64,000 nt of DNA from Providencia hangzhouensis. GTDB lineage: Bacteria > Pseudomonadota > Gammaproteobacteria > Enterobacterales > Enterobacteriaceae. Under the pieces are notes generated by a model. It did not search any database. It was given only the letters and a program-made list of their open reading frames with translations, and had not been told where the DNA came from. A program made the translations under genes and the position numbers. Shown here piece by piece: positions 34,739-44,433 of this stretch (positions are counted from its first letter, which is position 1; each line of letters starts with the position of its first letter). Where the stretch lies: contig NZ_CP135052.1 of NCBI RefSeq assembly GCF_029193595.2, positions 496,001 through 560,000 on the forward strand. Direction: 5' to 3'.

Positions 34739-36937
34739 ATGGCTGAGCGATCGTTTGTACAAGAAGTTCAAAAATTACGGCAAGGGCAAGGTGAAACCTT
34801 CAGTGGTGAAGGGATCCTTGCTGTTACAAAAGCGCTATTAGAGTCGGGTGTATCTTATGTTGCGGGATATCAAGGTGCTCCTATCTCCCATTTGATGGAT
34901 GTCCTTGCTGACGCACAAGATATTTTATCTGAATATGGTATTCGCTTTGAAAATAGCGCAAGTGAAGCAACTGCAGCGGCAACCTTAGCAGCCTCAGTTA
35001 ATTATCCACTACGTGGAGCTGTGACTTTTAAAGCAACAGTGGGGACGAATGTCGCATCTGATGCCTTAGCTAACTTAGCTTCGGGTGGTGTGTTAGGTGG
35101 TGCTTTAATTATTGTTGGTGAAGACTATGGTGAGGGCTCTTCTATTATGCAAGAGCGTAGCCATGCTTTTGCGATGAAATCGCAGATGTGGTTGCTTGAC
35201 CCTCGGCCCAATTTACCGTCTATCGTTCAAGCCGTGAAAGATGGTTTTGAGCTCTCTGAAGCCAGTAATACACCCGTTATGTTACAAATGCGTATTCGTT
35301 CTTGTCACGTTCACGGGCAATTTGTTTGCGCAGATAATCAGCGCCCTAAATTTACCGTCAAAGATGCGCTTGAGAACCCAACTCGAGACGTCAGTCGCAT
35401 AGTATTACCCCCTGCTAGTTTCTTACATGAAAAAGAAAAAATAGAAGCTCGCTGGCCCGCTGCAATTAAATTTATTCAACAACATGAGTTAAATGAATTT
35501 TTTTCAGAAGACTCGGATGATGTTGGAATTGCGCTACAAGGCGGTTGTTACAACACGTTGATCCGCGCATTAAATCAGCTAGGGCTAGCGGATGTTTTTG
35601 GTAATAGCCAAATTCCTTTATATGTGATGAATGTGGCTTATCCATTGATTGACGATGAATTTGAACGCTTTTGTCGTCATAAAAAAGCCATTCTAGTTTT
35701 GGAAGAAGGCCAGCCAAATTTTGTTGAGCAAAATGTGGCGAATATTTTGCGTCAACGCAAGATTGATATTGCCCTGCATGGTAAGGATATGCTGCCAATG
35801 GCGGGGGAATATAATACTGCAACAGTGCTTGCGGGTTTACGTTCGTTTTTTGAATGCTATGGAAAGATAGCTCCACAAGTCAAAGCGGCTGCAAAACAGA
35901 TTCGTATTCCAACGATTAATATTGCCACTCAAAAATCTGAAGAATCTTTACCTGAATACGTGAATGCAGCAGAGCCAACATTAGATGAATCTGTCCATGC
36001 GCGCCCACCAGGGTTTTGCACAGGTTGCCCCGAAAGGCCTATTTTTACTGCGATGAAGTTGGTGGAGCGTGAATTAGGCGAACATCATGTAAGTGCGGAT
36101 ATCGGCTGTCATTTATTTTCTATTCTACCGCCCTTTAATTTGGGGAATACCACCATGGGCTATGGGCTAGGAGGCGCAGGGGCTGCGGCTTTGAATGCAA
36201 AGGCTGGGAAACGCGCGATTTCAGTGATGGGAGATGGGGGGTTCTGGCATAACGGTTTAACCAGTGGTATTGCCAATAGTGTTTTTAACCGTAGCGATAA
36301 CTTAACTATTGTGGTTGATAACAGCTATACCTCTGCGACAGGAGGGCAAGATATTCTCTCTTCGACAGCGTTGAATCCAACCCGTAGTACTGGTCATGAA
36401 ATTGAAAAAGCGGTGAAAGGGGTGGGTGTTAATTGGGTGAAAACCATTAAACACACCTATGACTTAAAAACCATGACAAATACGTTACGTGAAGCTTTAA
36501 CAACCGATGAGCAAGGGCCCAAGGTTCTGATTGCGCAAAGCGAATGTATGTTGAACAAACAACGCCGCGAAAAGAAAAAAGTGCGTAGTGATGTTGCCGC
36601 AGGCAAACGAGTGGTACGTGAGCGTTTTGGTGTCGACCCTGATACCTGTACGGGGGATCACTCTTGTATTCGTTTATCTGGTTGCCCGTCTTTATCAATT
36701 AAACCAAGCCAAGACCCATTAAGAACAGACCCGGTTGCAACAGTGATGGATAGCTGTGTCGGTTGTGGGCTATGTGGTGAAGTCTCTCACGCTGCTGTCT
36801 TGTGCCCTTCTTTTTTTAAAGCTCAAATTATTACTAACCCTAATGGCTGGGACAAATTGCGCCATCGTGTACGCGGTTGGTTTATTGGCTATTTACAGCG
36901 TCGTGACGCACGTCGTCGTGAACAATTTAGTTTCTAA
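34739..36937 (+). CDS. 2-oxoacid:ferredoxin oxidoreductase, IorA-type alpha subunit
   Basis: A 732-residue thiamine-diphosphate and iron-sulfur enzyme of the indolepyruvate:ferredoxin oxidoreductase family. It has the pyrimidine domain first, the TPP-binding MGDGGFWHNG block near residue 495, and two C-terminal ferredoxin-like Cys sets, the last being CVGCGLCGEVSHAAVLCP. Such enzymes decarboxylate an aryl 2-oxoacid and attach CoA. In this island isatinate (2-aminophenylglyoxylate) is a fitting substrate, giving anthraniloyl-CoA. The ATG at 34739 follows GGTGAGG. Named indolepyruvate oxidoreductase in databases; actual substrate inferred. Confidence 0.82.
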   Translation: MAERSFVQEVQKLRQGQGETFSGEGILAVTKALLESGVSYVAGYQGAPISHLMDVLADAQDILSEYGIRFENSASEATAAATLAASVNYPLRGAVTFKATVGTNVASDALANLASGGVLGGALIIVGEDYGEGSSIMQERSHAFAMKSQMWLLDPRPNLPSIVQAVKDGFELSEASNTPVMLQMRIRSCHVHGQFVCADNQRPKFTVKDALENPTRDVSRIVLPPASFLHEKEKIEARWPAAIKFIQQHELNEFFSEDSDDVGIALQGGCYNTLIRALNQLGLADVFGNSQIPLYVMNVAYPLIDDEFERFCRHKKAILVLEEGQPNFVEQNVANILRQRKIDIALHGKDMLPMAGEYNTATVLAGLRSFFECYGKIAPQVKAAAKQIRIPTINIATQKSEESLPEYVNAAEPTLDESVHARPPGFCTGCPERPIFTAMKLVERELGEHHVSADIGCHLFSILPPFNLGNTTMGYGLGGAGAAALNAKAGKRAISVMGDGGFWHNGLTSGIANSVFNRSDNLTIVVDNSYTSATGGQDILSSTALNPTRSTGHEIEKAVKGVGVNWVKTIKHTYDLKTMTNTLREALTTDEQGPKVLIAQSECMLNKQRREKKKVRSDVAAGKRVVRERFGVDPDTCTGDHSCIRLSGCPSLSIKPSQDPLRTDPVATVMDSCVGCGLCGEVSHAAVLCPSFFKAQIITNPNGWDKLRHRVRGWFIGYLQRRDARRREQFSF

Positions 36938-36946
36938 GGGGGATGC

Positions 36947-38476
36947 ATGAATTCTTTATCAACTGCATTACCATCAACAAAAGTCGCATTACAGCCGATT
37001 AAAATTGCCATTTTAGCCATGGGCGGCGAAGGCGGTGGAGTACTTGCCGACTGGGTTGTCAACCTAAGTGAAGAAAACGGTTATTTTGCTCAAACGACTT
37101 CAGTGCCTGGCGTGGCACAGCGCACGGGGGCAACAATTTATTATGTGGAATTATTCCCAGGTGCTGATAACCCACAAACGCCTTCTCCTGTATTAGCGCT
37201 TATGCCGATGCCCGGTGATGTTGATGTTGTTTTGGCCTCTGAATTAATGGAAGCAGGCAGAGCAGTACAGCGCGGCTTTGTTACCCCAGAGCGCACAACA
37301 TTGATCAGTTCAACACACCGTGTTTACTCTATCGCGGAAAAATCAGCCATGGGTGATGGGCGAGTCGATAGCCAAGCATTAATTCGCCACACTGCGGCAT
37401 CTGCGCGTCAGTTTATTCACTTTGATATGGCACAAGCAGCACAAGAAAGTGGCAGTGTGATTAGTGCTGTTTTATTTGGTGCGCTGTTTGGTTCCGGTGT
37501 TTTACCATTTAGCCGCGCACAATTTGAAGAAACGATTGTACGTGGGGGCGTTGGCGTAAAACCAAGTTTGCGAGCTTTTACATTAGGGGCAGAAAAAGCG
37601 ACTAAACCCGAAGATGCATATCAGCCGGAGTCCACAAAGAACACCGTATATTCACCAAAAAATAAGCAGGTATCGCAACTATTAGCTCGTATCCAACATG
37701 AATTCTCTCCTCATGTGCAGTATCTCGTGACTGAAGGGACTCGCCGACTTATAGACTACCAAGACCCTGCCTATGCCACTTTATATTTGGATCGCCTCAA
37801 TAACCTCTTTGCGCAAGATGGCGGGCAAGATGAGCGTTTGCAACGTGCGCTTGCACGCCACTTAGCCCTTTGGATGTCCTATGAAGACACCATCCGAGTG
37901 GCTGACCTTAAAATTCGTGATAGCCGCTTTTCTCGCGTTCGCAATGAAGTACAGGCAAAAGATAATCAATTATTGGAGATCAATGAATTTATGCATCCAA
38001 GAATTGAAGAAATTTGCGAAACGCTTCCCAAAAATTTAGGTCGTTGGTTAATGCGTCCACATTGGTTACACAAAGCGCTTCGCAAAATGACCGAAAAGGG
38101 GCGCACGATCACTACCAGTTCTTTATTAGGTTTTTTACAGTTGTATCTATTAGCCGCATGGCGAAAAGGCCGACGTTCGACGTTACGTTATCAACTAGAA
38201 ACGCAGCGCATTGAAAAGTGGTTAGCTGCTGTAATTAAAGCAGCGAAAGCTAACCCTGCACTTGCAACCGAAATTACCGAATGCCAACGCGTGGTTAAGG
38301 GGTATAGCGACACTCATGCGAGAGGGTTGCGTAATTTTAAAATCTTAATGGACATCGTTGCGCAGCAAGGTAACAAACTCACCCCCATTAATTTACGTGA
38401 ACTGCGTGAAGCCGCATTGGCTGATGAACATGGGAAAGAATTGGAAAAATGCCGTCAACGTTTAGCTATGAATTAA
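36947..38476 (+). CDS. 2-oxoacid oxidoreductase, IorB-type beta subunit with extension
   Basis: A 509-residue partner of the IorA-type subunit. The N-terminal about 200 residues form the gamma-type domain (AMGGEGGGVLADWVVNLSE, TSVPGVAQRTGATIYYVE). The remaining about 300 residues are a helical extension found in the long IorB family (annotated DUF6537 in databases). Starts 9 bases after the alpha subunit with GGGGGAT as ribosome site, so both are made together. The long form occurs in aerobic bacteria, which hints at use under oxygen. Confidence 0.8.
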   Translation: MNSLSTALPSTKVALQPIKIAILAMGGEGGGVLADWVVNLSEENGYFAQTTSVPGVAQRTGATIYYVELFPGADNPQTPSPVLALMPMPGDVDVVLASELMEAGRAVQRGFVTPERTTLISSTHRVYSIAEKSAMGDGRVDSQALIRHTAASARQFIHFDMAQAAQESGSVISAVLFGALFGSGVLPFSRAQFEETIVRGGVGVKPSLRAFTLGAEKATKPEDAYQPESTKNTVYSPKNKQVSQLLARIQHEFSPHVQYLVTEGTRRLIDYQDPAYATLYLDRLNNLFAQDGGQDERLQRALARHLALWMSYEDTIRVADLKIRDSRFSRVRNEVQAKDNQLLEINEFMHPRIEEICETLPKNLGRWLMRPHWLHKALRKMTEKGRTITTSSLLGFLQLYLLAAWRKGRRSTLRYQLETQRIEKWLAAVIKAAKANPALATEITECQRVVKGYSDTHARGLRNFKILMDIVAQQGNKLTPINLRELREAALADEHGKELEKCRQRLAMN

Positions 38477-38486
38477 GGATAACATC

Positions 38487-38909
38487 ATGAGTTTACTGAC
38501 ATTTACTAAGCCACATAAAATTCATTTTTCGGAGTGTGACCCCGCAGGGATTGTGTTTTACCCCCAGTATTTCGTGATGTTTAACAATTTACTTGAACGT
38601 TGGGTTGATGAATTAGTCCCTCAAGGCTTTGCGGGTTACATCATGGAACAACGCTTTGGCTTGCCGACAGTACACCTAGAAGCGGAGTTCAAGGCCATTA
38701 GCAAAATGGGGGATAACGTGATGTTAGAGCTACATGTACAGCGTATTGGTCGCAAGTCTCTGACGTTACATCAACGCTGTGTCGGTGTTGATGGAGTACT
38801 GCGCATGCAAGTGACGCAAACTTATGTCACGACGTCATTAGAAACGCATCAAGCCATCCCCATTCCAGACGCCTTGTATCAGGCATTAACCGCTCAGCAA
38901 CCAGTGTAA
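38487..38909 (+). CDS. Hot-dog acyl-CoA thioesterase
   Basis: A 140-residue thioesterase of the 4-hydroxybenzoyl-CoA thioesterase type; the active-site region reads CDPAGIVFYPQYF with the conserved Asp. It would release a free hydroxylated acid after the aryl-CoA hydroxylase encoded just downstream. In salicylate degradation through salicylyl-CoA the same order releases gentisate; here 5-hydroxyanthranilate is inferred. AGGATAA precedes the ATG. Confidence 0.8.
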   Translation: MSLLTFTKPHKIHFSECDPAGIVFYPQYFVMFNNLLERWVDELVPQGFAGYIMEQRFGLPTVHLEAEFKAISKMGDNVMLELHVQRIGRKSLTLHQRCVGVDGVLRMQVTQTYVTTSLETHQAIPIPDALYQALTAQQPV

Positions 38910-38925
38910 GTAAAGGAGAAGTTCC

Positions 38926-41223
38926 ATGAATATTGTGTGTATTGGCGGTGGTCCCGCAGGGCTTTATTTCGGGTTGCTGATGAAACTACAGAACCCAAAG
39001 AACCGTGTAGTGGTGGTGGAACGTAATCGTCCTTATGACACTTTTGGCTGGGGAGTGGTATTTTCTGATGCCACGCTCAGTAATTTGCGCCAAGCGGACC
39101 CAGTTTCTGCCAAAACGATTTCTGCAGAATTTAGTCACTGGGATGATATCGATGTGCACTTTAAAGGTGTATGTAACCGCAGCGGTGGTCATGGGTTTAT
39201 CGGCATTGGGCGTAAAAAATTACTCAATATATTACAAGACCGTTGTGTGGAATTGGGGGTGGAGCTGGTATTCGAAACCCAAGTAACGGATGACCAAGCG
39301 ATTGCTCGTGAGTACCAAGCTGATTTGCTTATCGCTTCTGATGGCATTAATAGTACGGTGCGTACGCGTTATGAAAACGTATTTAAACCAGATATTGACC
39401 CACGTCGTTGCCGTTTTGTTTGGCTAGGTACAAAGAAGATTTTTGACGCCTTTACCTTCTTATTCGCTAAAAATGAGCACGGATGGTTTCAAGTTCATGC
39501 CTATCAATTTCAAGAAGGGTTATCGACCTTTATTGTGGAGACGACGGAAGAAACCTGGCTTAAAGCCGGTATTGACCAAATGTCTCAAGAGGATGGCATC
39601 GCTTATTGTGAAAAACTATTTGCGCCGTGGCTTGATGGTGAAAAACTGATTGCTAACGCAGCGCATTTACGTGGTGCCGCAATTTGGATCCGCTTCCCTC
39701 GGGTCATTTGTGGAAATTGGGTGCATTGGACGCAGCCCACACAAGGTAAAGACGTTCCCGTAGTATTGATGGGAGATGCCGCTCATACCGCCCATTTCTC
39801 TATTGGCTCTGGAACTAAATTAGCACTAGAAGATGCTATCGAGCTGTGTGAAAGCTTGAAAACTTCAGGGGGTGATTTACGTAAAGGGCTTGAGCATTAC
39901 CAGAAGGTTCGCAGTGTCGAAGTTCTGAAAATTCAGAATGCGGCACGCAATTCGACAGAATGGTTTGAAAATGTCTGTCGTTATGAAAATTTAGCACCAG
40001 AGCAATTTGCCTACTCTCTCTTAACGCGTTCACAGCGTATATCTCATGAAAATTTGCGCGTGCGTGATGCTGTATGGTTGGAAAACTATGAGCAGTGGTT
40101 TGCGGAACAAACAGGTGTGACTTCAAAGGCAAAAGTGCCCCCTATGCTGACACCTTATCATGTACGAGGTATCACTCTTAATAACCGCGTGGTCGCGTCA
40201 CCAACATTGTTGTATTGCGCTAATCAGGGTATACCCGATGATTTTCATTTGGTACATCTGGGAAGCCGCGCATTAGGTGGTGTGGGTCTAGTGATGACTG
40301 AAATGACGGCTATAGCCCCCGATGCCCGTGTGACAAAAGGCTGTGTCGGTATTTGGAATGACGAGCAAGTTACTGCTTGGCAACGTGTGACTGATTTTAT
40401 TCATCAAAAAACGGATGCCAAAATTGGCATTCAATTAGGCCATGCAGGGCGTCGTGGTTCAACTCAGCGAGGGTGGGAGAAAGAAAATCACCCAATGGAT
40501 GCAGATAACTGGCCGTTAGTTTCTGCTTCAGCGTTGCCTTATTTACCGAATATCTCACAAACTCCGGTAGAGCTATCCGAGGCACAAATGACTACGGTGA
40601 TTGACCAATTTGTTGCTGCAGCAAAACGAGCAGAAACGGCTGGTTTTGACTGGCTTGAACTGCAAGCCGGGCACGGTTATTTGCTGTCGAGCTTTATTTC
40701 TCCATTAACTAATCAGCGTACAGATAACTACGGTGGAACGTTAGAAAATCGCTTACGTTTTCCGTTAGCTGTCATTAGTGCTGTGCGTCAGGTGTGGTCA
40801 AAACCTTTGAGTGTACGTATTTCATCGACGGATTGGGTGGATGGCGGGACTACGGTTGATGACGCGGTGGAAATTGGCCGTGCAATGAAGCAAGCGGGCG
40901 CAGATATGATTGACTGCTCTTCAGGTGAAGTGTCACCGCAACAGCAACCGGTCTATGGTCGGATGTACCAAACACCAATGGCAGACCGTATTCGTAATGA
41001 AGCTGGAATACCGGTTATTGCCGTAGGTGCTATTACTGATGCTGACCAAGTCAACAGCATTATTGCCGCTGGGCGGGCGGATTTATGTGCTTTATCTCGG
41101 CCATTACTTTCTGACCCTGCATGGGTCTTACATGAATGTGCGCGTTATGGGTGGGAAACTCGTTGGCCGGCACCGTATGAATATGGGCGTCAGCAACTCG
41201 TTCAATCCTTGAAGTCGCGTTAA
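38926..41223 (+). CDS. Fused aryl-CoA 5-hydroxylase / Old Yellow Enzyme reductase
   Basis: A 765-residue two-domain flavoprotein. Residues about 1-395 form an FAD monooxygenase (GGGPAGLYFG at 7-16; GDAAHTAHFSIGSGTK near 287). Residues about 405-765 form an NADH:flavin oxidoreductase of the Old Yellow Enzyme family (GIQLGHAGRRGS; LSSFISPLTNQRTDNYGG). This architecture is known from 2-aminobenzoyl-CoA monooxygenase/reductase of Azoarcus and from proteins annotated as bifunctional salicylyl-CoA 5-hydroxylase. The choice between anthraniloyl-CoA and salicylyl-CoA depends on context, which here points to anthraniloyl-CoA. AAAGGAGAAG precedes the ATG. Confidence 0.85.
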   Translation: MNIVCIGGGPAGLYFGLLMKLQNPKNRVVVVERNRPYDTFGWGVVFSDATLSNLRQADPVSAKTISAEFSHWDDIDVHFKGVCNRSGGHGFIGIGRKKLLNILQDRCVELGVELVFETQVTDDQAIAREYQADLLIASDGINSTVRTRYENVFKPDIDPRRCRFVWLGTKKIFDAFTFLFAKNEHGWFQVHAYQFQEGLSTFIVETTEETWLKAGIDQMSQEDGIAYCEKLFAPWLDGEKLIANAAHLRGAAIWIRFPRVICGNWVHWTQPTQGKDVPVVLMGDAAHTAHFSIGSGTKLALEDAIELCESLKTSGGDLRKGLEHYQKVRSVEVLKIQNAARNSTEWFENVCRYENLAPEQFAYSLLTRSQRISHENLRVRDAVWLENYEQWFAEQTGVTSKAKVPPMLTPYHVRGITLNNRVVASPTLLYCANQGIPDDFHLVHLGSRALGGVGLVMTEMTAIAPDARVTKGCVGIWNDEQVTAWQRVTDFIHQKTDAKIGIQLGHAGRRGSTQRGWEKENHPMDADNWPLVSASALPYLPNISQTPVELSEAQMTTVIDQFVAAAKRAETAGFDWLELQAGHGYLLSSFISPLTNQRTDNYGGTLENRLRFPLAVISAVRQVWSKPLSVRISSTDWVDGGTTVDDAVEIGRAMKQAGADMIDCSSGEVSPQQQPVYGRMYQTPMADRIRNEAGIPVIAVGAITDADQVNSIIAAGRADLCALSRPLLSDPAWVLHECARYGWETRWPAPYEYGRQQLVQSLKSR

Positions 41224-41252
41224 AGGCTTTGGCAAACAAAGAGGAAAATAGC

Positions 41253-42380
41253 ATGAGTACACACTCCCATGACCAATACCGAGAAAATGTGGCAGGGCGT
41301 GCCGATGTGGCAGATACCCCTGAGCTAGTGGCGTATTACCAAGAACTAGATGCGTTGAAGACAGGTGCATTATGGACGGTCGCAAACAAGATTGAACCGT
41401 GGCAACCCAAATCAAGCTCAGTTCCTGTGTTGTGGCGCTACCGTGATTTACGCGAACATGTGTTGCGCTCAGTTGAACTGGTGACCCCAGAAAAAGCGGG
41501 GCGTCGCGTGATCTATCTGAATAATCCCGGCCGCCAAGAAGTGGCTGCTGCAGTAGGTTGGCTATACTCAGGTTTACAAGTCATGCATCCGGGAGAAGCC
41601 GCTTCGGCTCATGCCCACTCATCCTCAGCATTGCGTTTTATTATGGAAGGGCGTGGGGCATATACCATTGTCGAAGGGCAAAAAATGATGCTAGAAGCCA
41701 ACGACTTTGTACTGACGCCGAATGGGACATGGCATGAACACGGCGTTGCGGAAGATGGTTTACCTTGTATCTGGCAAGATGGATTAGATATCCCGTTAGT
41801 CAATGCCATGGAAGCTGGGTTTTACAAAGTGCATCCTGACTTGCATCAAGCACAAACACGACCTATCGATTACCCCGTTGGTATGTGGGGAGGAACCGCA
41901 TTACGTCCTCACGATATCGGCTGGGATAAACCTTATTCACCATTATTTAAATACCAATGGGGGCCAACCTACGAGGCGTTGTGCCGTGCAGCGAAGGCAG
42001 CGGATGGCTCAGTATTTGATGATGTTTTGATGCACTACACTAACCCGCTCACAGGAGGACCTGTGATGCCAACCATTGGAGCGAGTATGCAATTACTGCG
42101 TCCGGGCTTTGTTGGTAAAGCTCATCGCCATACGGGAAGTTTTATTTATCAAGTAGCGAAAGGGCAAGGGTACTCCGTGATCAATGGGCAACGCTTTGAT
42201 TGGCAAGAGCGTGATATTTTCTGTGTGCCATCGTGGATGTTCCATGAACATGTGAATACCTCACAAACCGAAGATGCTTGTTTGTTTTGCTTTAATGATT
42301 TACCCGTAATGCACTCTTTGGGGCTCTATTATGAAGAGGCTCTAGTAGAAAATGACGGTCACCAGAAAGTCGTTACCTAG
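41253..42380 (+). CDS. Gentisate 1,2-dioxygenase-family ring-cleavage dioxygenase
   Basis: A 375-residue bicupin. The N-terminal cupin carries the iron ligands in SAHAHSSSALRF (His120, His122) and near WHEH (His161/163); a second cupin begins about residue 275. Gentisate dioxygenases open the ring between C1 and C2 of 2,5-dihydroxybenzoate to maleylpyruvate. Acting on 5-hydroxyanthranilate the same cleavage would give maleamylpyruvate. The ATG at 41253 follows AGAGGAAAA; the TTG frame start 24 bases upstream is unlikely. Confidence 0.82.
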   Translation: MSTHSHDQYRENVAGRADVADTPELVAYYQELDALKTGALWTVANKIEPWQPKSSSVPVLWRYRDLREHVLRSVELVTPEKAGRRVIYLNNPGRQEVAAAVGWLYSGLQVMHPGEAASAHAHSSSALRFIMEGRGAYTIVEGQKMMLEANDFVLTPNGTWHEHGVAEDGLPCIWQDGLDIPLVNAMEAGFYKVHPDLHQAQTRPIDYPVGMWGGTALRPHDIGWDKPYSPLFKYQWGPTYEALCRAAKAADGSVFDDVLMHYTNPLTGGPVMPTIGASMQLLRPGFVGKAHRHTGSFIYQVAKGQGYSVINGQRFDWQERDIFCVPSWMFHEHVNTSQTEDACLFCFNDLPVMHSLGLYYEEALVENDGHQKVVT

Positions 42381-42480
42381 GTGAGTATTATATTTCTTAT
42401 TGATTAATATAAATAATTTTATTATTCCAATTTACGTGAAGAAGTGAGTGAGGCAATCACCTCATTCAAGGAGAAAGAAA

Positions 42481-43392
42481 ATGCGCTTAATAACTTATCG
42501 TTCTGATGTGACCGCGGCAGCCCGTTTAGGAGCAGTTGTTAATCAACAAGTAGTGGATTTAGCCCTTCTGGCACAAGAGCAAGAGCTGTACTTGCCTGAT
42601 AATATGTTGGACTTTATCGATTTAGGCCCACAAGGTGTGCGTGTTGGTACAGAACTTCTGAATACATATCAAGGGCAATTCCCAGCAGGGACTGCGTGGC
42701 CTGTACAAAATGTGAAAATTTTGGCGCCGATACCTCGCCCACGTAAAAATATTTTTGGTATTGGCTTAAACTATGTTGAACACGTGGCGGAATCCAGCCG
42801 TACATTAGACACCTCAAAAGATCTTCCAAAACAACCCGTTATCTTTTCTAAGCCCCCAACCACAGTGATTGGGCCGGGAGATGCCATTGAACATAACGCC
42901 AAAATTACCCAACAATTAGACTGGGAAGTGGAGTTGGCGGTGATTATTGGCACTCGTGCGAAAAGTGTCGCGGCAAAAGATGCTCTTAATTATGTGTTTG
43001 GCTACAGCTTGATGATTGATATGAGTGCGCGTGATTGCCGCCGTGCTGGGCAATGGATTTATTCTAAAGGGCAAGATACCTATGCACCATTTGGGCCATG
43101 CATTGTCACTGCTGATGAGGTTCCAGATCCTCATACTTTAGATTTAAGCTTGAAGGTGAATGGTGTAACCAAACAATCCTCAAATACACGCCACATGCTA
43201 TTTAATGTGAATACATTGATTGAAGATATTAGCCAAGGGATCACATTAGAACCAGGTGACATTATTGCAACAGGCACTCCTGAAGGGGTAGGGGCGGGAA
43301 GAACACCTCAAGAATGGGTCTGGCCGGGGGATGTGATTGAAGCATATGTTGAGAATATTGGTGAATTGCGCCATCCAGTTGTCGCCGTTTAA
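42481..43392 (+). CDS. Fumarylacetoacetate-hydrolase-family acylpyruvase
   Basis: A 303-residue hydrolase of the FAH family with the metal-binding acidic block QLDWEVELAVIIG and the GTPEGVGAGR loop. Family members hydrolyse fumarylpyruvate, maleylpyruvate or related 2,4-diketo acids. Next to the ring-cleavage dioxygenase it should split the ring-fission product into pyruvate and a C4 acid or amide. AAGGAG precedes the ATG at 42481; a GTG 33 bases upstream is disregarded. Confidence 0.83.
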   Translation: MRLITYRSDVTAAARLGAVVNQQVVDLALLAQEQELYLPDNMLDFIDLGPQGVRVGTELLNTYQGQFPAGTAWPVQNVKILAPIPRPRKNIFGIGLNYVEHVAESSRTLDTSKDLPKQPVIFSKPPTTVIGPGDAIEHNAKITQQLDWEVELAVIIGTRAKSVAAKDALNYVFGYSLMIDMSARDCRRAGQWIYSKGQDTYAPFGPCIVTADEVPDPHTLDLSLKVNGVTKQSSNTRHMLFNVNTLIEDISQGITLEPGDIIATGTPEGVGAGRTPQEWVWPGDVIEAYVENIGELRHPVVAV

Positions 43393-43401
43393 GGGGGAAG
43401 T

Positions 43402-44433
43402 ATGCTTAATTTGCAGACGTTTAAAGCCGCTGCGGTACAAGCCGCTCCGGTGTTTCTCGATACCAATGCTACGGTAGATAAAGTTTGTCGTTTAATTGAA
43501 GAGGCGGCGGATAACGGAGCGAAATTGGTTGCATTTCCAGAGGTTTTTATTTCTGGTTACCCTTATTGGAGTTGGGTGATGAACCCGATAGATGGCAGTC
43601 CATGGTTTGAAAAACTGTGCAAATCTGCCATTGAAGTCCCAGGGCCTGAAATACAAAAAATTGCTCAAGCTGCCGCACGCCACCACATCAATGTTGTAAT
43701 TGGTGTGAATGAGCGGAACCCTAATGGAATCGCTACGTTATATAATACATTAGTGACGATTTCTGATGAAGGAAGAATTCTGGGACGCCATCGTAAATTA
43801 GTCCCAACATGGGCAGAAAAACTGACGTGGGCAAATGGAGATGCCTCTTCACTAAAAGTTCATCAAACCAGTATTGGGCCTCTTGGGGCATTGGCCTGTG
43901 GGGAAAACACCAATACATTGGCGCGTTTTGCTCTATTGGCGCAAGGCGAGTTAGTCCATATTGCGAGCTATATCGCCTTACCCGTTGCACCAAAAGACTA
44001 TGACATGGCCGAAGCGATTCGTTTACGCGCATCTGCCCACTGTTTCGAAGGCAAAGTTTTTACGATTGTTTCCTGTTCGACAGTGTCAGAAGAGATTATG
44101 GATGCAATGTCTGCAACTCACCCAGAAGCACGTGAGATACTGGCTCGGCCAAATAGCGCTTTCTCAGGAATTATCGGGCCTGATGGACGAGTTGTAGGCG
44201 AACCATTGGTTGACAAAGAAGGGATTGTTTACGGTGAAATTGATTTAAATCGCTGTATTCAACCACGACAAATGCATGATATTACAGGGCATTATAACCG
44301 TTTTGATATCTTTGATTTACAGGTGAACCGCCGGCCATTAACGGCAGCACGTTTTCACGGTAATGGGCAAGAAGATGAAGCTTTAAATGTATTTCCAGAA
44401 TCAGGTGAGTCATTTGGGGAGAGAGAGATATGA
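43402..44433 (+). CDS. Nitrilase-superfamily C-N hydrolase (possible maleamate amidase)
   Basis: A 343-residue carbon-nitrogen hydrolase with the full Glu-Lys-Cys triad: Glu47 in FPEVFISGYPYW, Lys132 in HRKLVPTWAEK and Cys166 in LACGENTNTLAR. The Cys block is of the true nitrilase type. Its position between the acylpyruvase and maleate isomerase genes suggests it hydrolyses a C4 amide (maleamate) to maleate and ammonia, a job done in nicotinate degradation by an unrelated amidase (NicF). A nitrile substrate is the alternative. The last bases overlap the next start (ATGA). Confidence 0.75.
   Translation: MLNLQTFKAAAVQAAPVFLDTNATVDKVCRLIEEAADNGAKLVAFPEVFISGYPYWSWVMNPIDGSPWFEKLCKSAIEVPGPEIQKIAQAAARHHINVVIGVNERNPNGIATLYNTLVTISDEGRILGRHRKLVPTWAEKLTWANGDASSLKVHQTSIGPLGALACGENTNTLARFALLAQGELVHIASYIALPVAPKDYDMAEAIRLRASAHCFEGKVFTIVSCSTVSEEIMDAMSATHPEAREILARPNSAFSGIIGPDGRVVGEPLVDKEGIVYGEIDLNRCIQPRQMHDITGHYNRFDIFDLQVNRRPLTAARFHGNGQEDEALNVFPESGESFGEREI

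Noticed and set aside
34739..38476. Simple indolepyruvate catabolism from tryptophan
   Set aside because: The database name would suggest it, but there is no aminotransferase or indoleacetyl-CoA gene, and the flanking genes point to an anthraniloyl-type CoA ester.
38487..43392. Plain salicylate-to-gentisate pathway
   Set aside because: No salicylyl-CoA ligase is present, and the amidase, maleate isomerase and indole-oxygenase genes would have no role; kept only as the main alternative.
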